This document shows, piece after piece, positions 34,041 through 39,005 of a stretch of DNA of 39,005 nt; position 1 is the first letter of the stretch; every line of letters begins with the position of its first letter. The stretch is taken from positions 1 through 39,005 of the forward strand of contig CACWVH010000018.1 of the NCBI GenBank assembly GCA_902764235.1, read 5' to 3'. The stretch is from an uncultured Ruminococcus sp. (GTDB taxonomy: Bacteria > Bacillota > Clostridia > Oscillospirales > Acutalibacteraceae). A program made the translations under genes and the position numbers. A model generated the notes under the pieces. That model did no database searches and was not told where the DNA came from. It saw only the letters and a list, made by a program, of their open reading frames with translations.

Positions 34041-35327
34041 ATGAAGGTCAGAATATTTACGCTTGGCTGTAAGGTGAATCAGTTTGAATCCAACGCAATT
34101 TTAGCGGAAATGGAGAAAAAGGGATTCACAGCAGTCGGGGAGGAAGAAAAAGCGGATATCACAATAATAAATTCCTGTGCCGTGACTGCTGCAAGCGAAC
34201 AAAAGGCCGTGAAGCTTATGAACCGTATCAGAAGGGAGGATCCTTCGACTGTCATAGTTCTCACGGGCTGCATGGCTCAGACACAGGATGAAAAAAGCTC
34301 AAGGCTGAATCAGGCAGATATTATTGTCGGCAACAAAAGAAAGGCTGATGTTATCCCAGCTGTTGAAAAATACCTCAAGGAAAGAAGCAGACTGACGGAT
34401 GTTGAGCAATTCGGAAAAAGCGATTGTTATGAGGATCTGTACGTCTATGATTTCAACGAAAGGACAAGGGCGTTTCTCAAGATCGAGGACGGCTGCAACA
34501 GATTCTGCTCCTACTGTATCATACCATACGCAAGAGGAAGGGTCCGCTCCTCAAGTCTTGAATATATAAAAAACGAGGTCCGGGGCTTTGCGGCAAACGG
34601 CTATAAGGAGGTCGTTCTTGTCGGGATCAATCTCTCGTCCTTCGGGAGCGATAACGGTCTGAGCTTTGCGGAAGCTGTGAAAACTGCCTGCGAGGCTGCC
34701 GATATAAGAATAAGGCTCGGTTCTCTTGAGCCTGAATCAATGGATATAGATACGCTGCGTGTTTTTGCACAGTATGAAAATTTCTGTCCGCAGTTTCATC
34801 TTTCGCTTCAGAGCGGCTGTGATGAAACACTCCGCCGCATGAACCGTCATTATACGACTGAGGAATATGAAAGGATAGTTGCAGATATCCGCAGCGTTTT
34901 TGAAAATCCTTCGATCACGACTGATGTTATGGTCGGCTTTGCCGGAGAAACGGATGAGGAATTCATACGCTCGGCGGAATTTGTGGAAAGGACCGGCTTT
35001 GCAAGGACACATATCTTTCCGTATTCACGCAGACCCGGAACAGCTGCCGACAGGGCACAGGGACATCTGCCGTCGGACGTTAAGAAAAAAAGGGCTGCCC
35101 TGATGGCGGAATACGCAGCCCGTGCGAGGGATGGATTTCTCAGAAGGCAGCTTGGAAGAACTGAAAGGGTTCTGATAGAAACACGGAATAAAAACGGTCT
35201 TTATGAGGGTTATACAATGAATTATACCCTCGTTCATGTAAATGCTGACGAGAGCCTTGTGAATACGGTCGTTGATGTAAGGCTTGACCGGATCGAAGGA
35301 GATCATATTGTCGGTACGATTGTATAA
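34041..35327 (+). CDS. mtaB: tRNA t6A37 methylthiotransferase MtaB
   Basis: Radical SAM enzyme converting N6-threonylcarbamoyladenosine to its 2-methylthio form at tRNA position 37. The 428 residues contain the N-terminal MTTase domain (TLGCKVNQFESN with Cys10, NSCAVTA and LTGCMAQ cysteines for the auxiliary cluster). The radical SAM core has DGCNRFCSYCIIPYARG (CxxxCxxC, about 151-158), followed by a C-terminal TRAM-like region. The KVNQFES sequence is typical of MtaB rather than MiaB. A 58-residue membrane protein follows after 27 bases. Confidence 0.93.
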   Translation: MKVRIFTLGCKVNQFESNAILAEMEKKGFTAVGEEEKADITIINSCAVTAASEQKAVKLMNRIRREDPSTVIVLTGCMAQTQDEKSSRLNQADIIVGNKRKADVIPAVEKYLKERSRLTDVEQFGKSDCYEDLYVYDFNERTRAFLKIEDGCNRFCSYCIIPYARGRVRSSSLEYIKNEVRGFAANGYKEVVLVGINLSSFGSDNGLSFAEAVKTACEAADIRIRLGSLEPESMDIDTLRVFAQYENFCPQFHLSLQSGCDETLRRMNRHYTTEEYERIVADIRSVFENPSITTDVMVGFAGETDEEFIRSAEFVERTGFARTHIFPYSRRPGTAADRAQGHLPSDVKKKRAALMAEYAARARDGFLRRQLGRTERVLIETRNKNGLYEGYTMNYTLVHVNADESLVNTVVDVRLDRIEGDHIVGTIV

Positions 35328-35354
35328 TAATAAAGGGATGCAGGAGGAAGAAAA

Positions 35355-35531
35355 ATGGATATTAATCCTATATGGTTTTCACTTGCCGTAATGGGGATCA
35401 TCGGCATGGTCGTGAATGCTGTAAAATGGTTTATCCTTGACAAGGATTTCACAAAGAGCAGCTTTTTATACACAGGTGCATGGCTTCTGCTTGGTGCGAT
35501 AGGCTTTGTGCTTGCTTTGCTGTTCAAATAA
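35355..35531 (+). CDS. Small two-helix membrane protein
   Basis: A 58-residue protein beginning MDINPIWFSLAVMG. Two hydrophobic helices (about 7-23 and 39-57) flank a short polar loop containing WFILDKDFTKSS. A strong AGGAGGA lies seven bases before the ATG and a terminator follows 20 bases after the stop, so the small frame is very likely real. Probably co-transcribed with mtaB. Function unknown. Confidence 0.75.
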   Translation: MDINPIWFSLAVMGIIGMVVNAVKWFILDKDFTKSSFLYTGAWLLLGAIGFVLALLFK

Positions 35532-35550
35532 AATGACAGATTCAAAAATG

Positions 35551-35578
35551 GGAGAGCTGTGAAAAGGCTCTCCTTTTT
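35551..35578 (+). terminator. Terminator after the small membrane protein gene
   Basis: GGAGAGC (35551-35557) pairs with GCTCTCC (35567-35573), then TTTTTGC. It closes the Crh-like/mtaB/small-protein unit. Confidence 0.85.
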
Positions 35579-35784
35579 GCTTTGGCACGGTAATCAGAAG
35601 ATATCTGCATATATCAAAAAAATAACGAATAAAAATAATACAGCTTGTATATTAATATAAACTAAAAATATAACTCAGAAATGCAATTTTTATTTATTTT
35701 GTCTATTTTACTAAAAAATAGCACAAAAATTATTGCAAAATTAATCTATACTTTATGAAAAAATAGTTGTATAATAAAACAAGA
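35579..35784. other. AT-rich gap with possible kinase-leader promoter
   Basis: Strongly AT-rich and without coding potential. TATAAT at 35770-35775 is the best -10 candidate for the leader that follows; the -35 region is poor (TATACT at 17 bases). Confidence 0.4.
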
Positions 35785-35935
35785 CTAAAAAGACGCCGGA
35801 TAAAGCGAAGTTTAAGTCTGTCACGAAACCGGAGAGGTTTCTTGTGTGGCATCGCCCTGCGACCTGCCGCTGAATGAATAATAAATCAGCGGTTTTCTGA
35901 TAATTGACTATGGTCGTATCGGGATAGTCAGTATT
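35785..35935 (+). ncRNA. Structured leader RNA of unknown class before the kinase gene
   Basis: GC-rich, well-folded stretch in an AT-rich gap. Elements: hairpin GAAACC-GGAGA-GGTTTC (35825-35841), a terminator-like hairpin CCGCTGA/TCAGCGG followed by TTTT (35867-35896), and a third hairpin TGACTAT/ATAGTCA (35905-35911 with 35924-35930). GCGACC (35859-35864) can instead pair with GGTCGT (35912-35917), which would span the terminator. It does not match riboswitch consensus sequences I know. A cis-regulatory attenuator is the best guess. Confidence 0.5.
35867..35896 (+). terminator. Intrinsic terminator inside the kinase leader
   Basis: Stem CCGCTGA (35867-35873) with TCAGCGG (35886-35892), then TTTTC. 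It is 62 bases before the kinase ATG and has no gene just upstream, which suggests attenuation. Confidence 0.6.
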
Positions 35936-35958
35936 TTAATTCTGAAAGGAGAACCGAA

Positions 35959-36702
35959 ATGAATGTAATTGCAACAAGAAAAGAAAAGGTTATATATAGA
36001 GAAGGAGATTCTGTAATCAAGATTTTTTCAGATAAATACCCGAAGTCAGATATTCTTAACGAGGCACTGAATCAGGCAAGAGTTGAGGAAACCGGACTTC
36101 CGATCCCTGAGCTTAAGGCTGTTTCCCTGATAGACGGCAAATGGGCTATCACTATGGATTATGTAGAGGGAAAGACTCTTGAGCAGATCATGCAGGAGGA
36201 TCCTGACAATGTAGAAAAGTACATGAATGATTTTGTTGATCTTCAGCTCAAGGTACAGAGCAAGAAGGCTCCGCTCCTCAATAAGCTCAAGGATAAGATG
36301 AACAGAAAAATAAGCTCACTCAACGGCAAGGTTGATGCAACTATCCGCTATGAGCTTCACACAAGGCTTGACAGTATGCCAAAGCACAACAAGCTTTGCC
36401 ACGGCGATTTCAACCCGTCAAATATAATTATCGACAGCGAGGGTAATCCTCATATCATTGACTGGTCACACGCTACTCAGGGCAATGCATCTGCCGATGC
36501 TGCAAGGACATATCTTCTTTTCTCGCTCAAGGACAAGAAGCTTGCGGATATGTATCTTACAATGTTCTGCAAAAAGAGCGATACGGCTAAGCAGTATGTA
36601 CAGCAGTGGCTGCCGATCGTTGCGGCGTCACAGCTTGTCAAGCGTATCCCCGGTGAAGAGGAATTCCTCAAGAGCTGGGTAGATGTTGTAGATTATCAGT
36701 GA
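35959..36702 (+). CDS. APH-fold kinase, TIGR02172-like
   Basis: A 247-residue aminoglycoside-phosphotransferase-fold protein. The catalytic loop is LCHGDFNPSNI (His148, Asp150 and Asn155 by count, HGDxxxxN) and the metal-binding Asp lies in HIIDWSHA. The N-terminal lobe includes VIKIFSD (likely ATP Lys) and WAITMDYVEGKTLEQIM. It resembles the TIGR02172 family of predicted small-molecule kinases; substrate unknown, and antibiotic resistance should not be assumed. AAAGGAG lies nine bases upstream. It is monocistronic, preceded by a structured leader and followed by a large hairpin. Confidence 0.85.
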   Translation: MNVIATRKEKVIYREGDSVIKIFSDKYPKSDILNEALNQARVEETGLPIPELKAVSLIDGKWAITMDYVEGKTLEQIMQEDPDNVEKYMNDFVDLQLKVQSKKAPLLNKLKDKMNRKISSLNGKVDATIRYELHTRLDSMPKHNKLCHGDFNPSNIIIDSEGNPHIIDWSHATQGNASADAARTYLLFSLKDKKLADMYLTMFCKKSDTAKQYVQQWLPIVAASQLVKRIPGEEEFLKSWVDVVDYQ

Positions 36703-36733
36703 CTTGCATTTTGCAGACCTCCAAATATATCAA

Positions 36734-36774
36734 AGCGAAAGCTCCGCCTATACACTCCGGGCGGAGCTTTCGCT
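36734..36774. terminator. Perfect 15-bp hairpin after kinase gene
   Basis: AGCGAAAGCTCCGCC (36734-36748) pairs exactly with 36760-36774. There is no T-run on the plus strand; on the minus strand TTTGATATATTTGG follows. It may end kinase transcription or act as back-up for map. Confidence 0.5.
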
Positions 36775-36805
36775 ATGCTGTCAGACAGAAGGTGTGTAAT
36801 AAACA

Positions 36806-36837
36806 GAAAAAACACTTCCGGATATTTTCCGGAAGTG
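36806..36837 (-). terminator. Terminator of map
   Basis: CACTTCCGGA/TCCGGAAGTG 10-bp stem (36813-36822 with 36828-36837) followed on the minus strand by TTTTTT, starting seven bases after the map stop. Confidence 0.85.
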
Positions 36838-36843
36838 CTGCTG

Positions 36844-37728
36844 TCAGTATGCCAGAACCTCATGTCCGTCCTCTGTTACGAGAACCATTATCTCCCACTG
36901 TGCAGAAGGCTTTTTGTCAGCTGTGTAAATCGTCCAGCCGTCCTCCTTGTCGCAGTAAACCTTGTCTGTTCCCATGTTTACCATAGGCTCGATGGTGAAT
37001 ATCATGCCGGGGACAAGAAGCATTTCCTCGCCTGCCCTTGATACATAGCTGACCCACGGATCCTCGTGGAATTCAAGTCCCACACCATGACCGCCAATTT
37101 CACGGACAACAGAAAAACCATTTTTCATAGCGTGCTCGTGTACAGCCTGTCCCATATCACCGAGGAATGTCCAGGGCTTTACCATTTCAAGCCCCTTTTC
37201 GACACATTCCTTTGTTACCTCCACAAGCTTCCTTTTTTCCTCGCTTACATCACCGATGCAGAACATTCTTGAGGAATCGGAAAAATATCCGTCCAGAATA
37301 GTGCTGACGTCTACGTTTACAATGTCGCCGTCCTTGAGAACAACATCATCAGAGGGTATGCCGTGGCAAACGATCTCGTTGATGGATGTGCAGACGCTTT
37401 TCGGATATCCCTCGTAATTCAGCGGTGCCGGGATGCCGCCAAGTTCAGCAGTCTTTTCCGCAACAAGATCATCTATCTGCTGAGTTGTCATGCCTGCCCT
37501 TATGTTTTCCGCAACATAGTCAAGCACAGCAATGTTGATCTTTGCACTTTCCTTGATTTTTTCGATCTGCTCCGGAGTTTTGATTATACTGTGGTCGGGG
37601 ACCTCATGTCCCTGACTTTTTATGTATGCAATTTTATCATCAAATTCTTCGTGACATTTTTTGTATTTCTTTCCGCTTCCGCACCAGCAGGGATCATTTC
37701 TACCGATTTTATTGCTCATCTGATACAT
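36844..37728 (-). CDS. map: Type I methionine aminopeptidase with N-terminal SEC-C motif
   Basis: Removes initiator Met from new proteins. The 294 residues carry an N-terminal SEC-C zinc motif (CWCGSGKKYKKCH, Cys14, Cys16, Cys25, His26), a linker and the pita-bread catalytic domain. Metal ligands are visible in VDVSTILDGYFSDSS (two Asp), GGHGVG (His), FTIEPM (Glu) and QWEIMV (Glu). Two starts are possible; AGGAAAGG favours the ATG at 37728 over 37719. The SEC-C extension occurs in a subset of bacterial enzymes and is thought to help ribosome association. The gene is alone on this strand, away from the ribosomal protein cluster. Confidence 0.93.
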   Translation of the reverse strand: MYQMSNKIGRNDPCWCGSGKKYKKCHEEFDDKIAYIKSQGHEVPDHSIIKTPEQIEKIKESAKINIAVLDYVAENIRAGMTTQQIDDLVAEKTAELGGIPAPLNYEGYPKSVCTSINEIVCHGIPSDDVVLKDGDIVNVDVSTILDGYFSDSSRMFCIGDVSEEKRKLVEVTKECVEKGLEMVKPWTFLGDMGQAVHEHAMKNGFSVVREIGGHGVGLEFHEDPWVSYVSRAGEEMLLVPGMIFTIEPMVNMGTDKVYCDKEDGWTIYTADKKPSAQWEIMVLVTEDGHEVLAY

Positions 37729-37872
37729 AACCTTTCCTGATAAATATTCTGATACAAAGCAGCTCCAGTTTACAGTCATTGCAGAAAAGCTTCTCTCTGT
37801 TCAGTGTTTATCCGGATATATTATACAATATGATTCCGAAAAAGTAAATAGCATAATAGTAAAATATATCTA

Positions 37873-37895
37873 ACCGCCAGCGTGACGCTGGCGGT
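37873..37895. repeat. 23-bp palindrome abutting a promoter
   Basis: ACCGCCAGCGT and ACGCTGGCGGT flank a single central G. The palindrome ends on the first base of the -35 box of the next promoter. Its GC-rich half (ACGCTGGCGG) also occurs at the end of the repeat at 15313-15322, so it is either a fragment of that repeat or an operator. Confidence 0.7.
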
Positions 37896-37923
37896 TGACA
37901 AATTTTTTGGGGGCTGATATACT
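37895..37923 (+). promoter_or_regulatory. Promoter of NusG-II/Gx pair
   Basis: TTGACA (37895-37900) and TATACT (37918-37923), 17-base spacer, 45 bases before the downstream ATG. Confidence 0.8.
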
Positions 37924-37968
37924 TGGGTGGATGAAGTCTGATAAGTAATGGTGATGCGGGTGAGTGTA

Positions 37969-38352
37969 ATGAAGGATAAGAATTCCGGGAAATTGAAGGC
38001 TGATATAATTCTTATCGCTGTTTTAGTGCTGATCGGGGCCGTGATATTTCTGTTTCTCATGTTTACATCACAAGAGGGCAGCTGTGCGGAGATCCGTATC
38101 GACGGAAAGGTTACCGCGCGCTATCCGCTTGACCATGATCTGACCGAAACTATTCATACTGAAAACGGAGATAATATTATTGAAATAAAGGACGGCGGAA
38201 TCTGTATGAAGGATGCAGACTGTCCGGACAAGCTTTGCGTCCATATGGGAACGATCAGCAAAATGGGGCAGTCTGTAATCTGCCTGCCGCATAAGCTTGT
38301 AATAGAGGTCACAGACGGGCAGGCACAGGATGTCGATGTTATTGTAAAGTAG
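37969..38352 (+). CDS. NusG domain II-containing membrane-anchored protein
   Basis: A 127-residue protein: one N-terminal membrane helix (about 11-32), then an exterior NusG-II-like beta domain. A conserved Cys pattern is visible: CMKDADCPDKLCVHMG followed later by VICLPHKLVIEV. As recalled, Firmicutes proteins of this type sit next to Gx-transporter genes and, in Listeria, a similar pair belongs to the flavin-based extracellular electron transfer locus. Several alternative in-frame starts lie upstream (from 37948); GGGTGAG before 37969 and the hydrophobic pattern favour this ATG. The next gene starts 18 bases after its stop. Confidence 0.85.
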   Translation: MKDKNSGKLKADIILIAVLVLIGAVIFLFLMFTSQEGSCAEIRIDGKVTARYPLDHDLTETIHTENGDNIIEIKDGGICMKDADCPDKLCVHMGTISKMGQSVICLPHKLVIEVTDGQAQDVDVIVK

Positions 38353-38370
38353 CGTATGAGAGGAGTTACC

Positions 38371-38892
38371 ATGAAGGAAAAGGAAAAAAACAACAGAGCT
38401 TCTGCTCTCAGGGCTGCAAGATATGGTATTCTGATTGCACTTGCACTTGTCTTGAGCTATGTTGAATCGCAGATACCTTTTTTTACTTTTGCACCGGGTG
38501 TGAAGCCGGGACTGACCAATATTGTAGTTCTTACGGCACTTTATAAAATGGGCGGCAAAAGCGCAATGGCTCTGAATATTCTCCGAATCGTCCTTGTTTC
38601 GCTTTTATTCGGCGGTTTTTCGGCTATGCTATACAGTCTTGCAGGAGGTATGCTTTCAACTGCCGTAATGATACTTCTGAAAAAACTGGATATATTCAGT
38701 GTTACAGCTGTCAGTATCGCAGGCGGCATAAGTCACAATATCGGTCAGGTGATCGTTGCTGTTTTTATGCTGAATACAACGGGACTATTCTGGTATCTTG
38801 CTGTGCTCTGGCTGAGCGGTCTTGTAGCAGGAGCACTGACAGGAATTCTCGGCTCGATCCTTGTCAGGCGGCTGCCTGATAAGTTGTTTTAG
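38371..38892 (+). CDS. Gx transporter family membrane protein
   Basis: A 173-residue polytopic membrane protein formerly annotated as heptaprenyl diphosphate synthase component I. About five hydrophobic segments are seen. The conserved N-terminal pattern ARYGILIALALVLSYVE, FAPGVKPGLTNIVVL and the LFGGFSAMLYSLAGG segment fit the family, as does the GISHNIGQVIVA region. AGGAG five bases before 38371 supports this start rather than 38356. It forms a two-gene unit with the NusG-II gene; the partners often found with this pair (FMN-binding, ApbE or prenyl synthase genes) would be beyond the right edge, but a group II intron begins there instead. Confidence 0.88.
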   Translation: MKEKEKNNRASALRAARYGILIALALVLSYVESQIPFFTFAPGVKPGLTNIVVLTALYKMGGKSAMALNILRIVLVSLLFGGFSAMLYSLAGGMLSTAVMILLKKLDIFSVTAVSIAGGISHNIGQVIVAVFMLNTTGLFWYLAVLWLSGLVAGALTGILGSILVRRLPDKLF

Positions 38893-39005
38893 TTTGCCCG
38901 AAATGTGCAGTAACTTGGCGGTGAAAGTCCGCTACACGCTTGGCAGTAGGAAGTGTTAGCAGAGGGCAAGGGTGTCCATCGTGAGGTGGAATCTGAAGTA
39001 AGCCT
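38893..39005 (+). mobile_element. 5' part of a group II intron (cut by window end)
   Basis: The segment from about 38910 contains TAACTTGGCGGTGAAAGTCC, then GCTACACGCTTGGCAGTAGG, AAGTGTTAGCAGAGGGCAAG and GGTGTCCATCGTGAGGTGGA. This is domain I sequence typical of bacterial group II introns that encode a reverse transcriptase/maturase. The exact 5' splice boundary is unclear: GTGCAG at 38905 and GTTTG at 38892 both partly fit the GUGYG consensus. The insertion is at, or just after, the stop codon of the Gx transporter gene. Confidence 0.85.

Noticed and set aside
35785-35935. Kinase leader as a cobalamin riboswitch
   Set aside because: GACCTGCC resembles the end of a B12 box, but the conserved upstream core of that class is missing.
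35959-36702. Aminoglycoside resistance gene
   Set aside because: Only the general APH fold and HGD motif are shared; the sequence resembles the TIGR02172-type kinases, so a resistance role is unsupported.

Overview
The window looks like chromosomal DNA of a low-to-mid GC Gram-positive anaerobe of the Ruminococcus/Oscillospiraceae type. This is inferred from gene content and order (trmFO, plsX, rnc, Elp3-like radical SAM gene, smc, ftsY), lipoprotein signals, strong AGGAGG ribosome binding sites, near-consensus sigma-A promoters, a BspA-type leucine-rich repeat protein and abundant GGGGC-type hairpin repeats. No species can be named from sequence alone.

Layout. (1) 1-2000: a solitary substrate-binding lipoprotein gene on the minus strand with its own promoter and terminator, then two MITE-like inverted-repeat elements. 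(2) 2095-15031: a long plus-strand housekeeping run: trmFO, plsX, rnc, a CPBP membrane protease, an Elp3-like radical SAM gene, smc, ftsY, rdgB, yhbY, nadD, yqeG, a DUF6572-like gene and aroQ. (3) 15207-19015: yqeK, rsfS, leuS, which start from a fresh promoter behind a dispersed repeat. (4) 19059-22605, minus strand: a membrane-anchored LRR protein, a zinc-ribbon membrane protein and metF. (5) 23278-24663: a secreted C39-like peptidase lipoprotein. (6) 24952-28390: ilvB-ilvN-ilvC for branched-chain amino acids. (7) 28641-32419, minus strand: asd-dapA-dapB-ACT for lysine/diaminopimelate, preceded by a promoter, a complete lysine riboswitch and a terminator. (8) 32501-38892: a DUF5662 gene, a Crh/HPr-like gene, mtaB, a 58-residue membrane protein, an APH-fold kinase behind a structured terminator-bearing leader, map (minus), and a NusG-II/Gx-transporter pair. 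(9) 38893-39005: the start of a group II intron, cut by the window edge.

How it fits together. The ilv and asd-dap operons converge on strong terminators and both serve amino-acid synthesis; the dap branch is visibly lysine-controlled. The housekeeping run combines tRNA modification, lipid synthesis, RNA processing, chromosome segregation, protein targeting and NAD synthesis.

Most interesting observations: an apparent AUC start codon on the radical SAM gene; an FtsY whose charged tail is C-terminal; a mosaic intergenic repeat that repeatedly ends just before a sigma-A promoter in the same orientation; a roughly 60-bp block shared by two unrelated upstream regions; an unrecognised structured leader before the kinase; a Crh-like protein with the regulatory Ser but no catalytic His; and the group II intron at the right edge.
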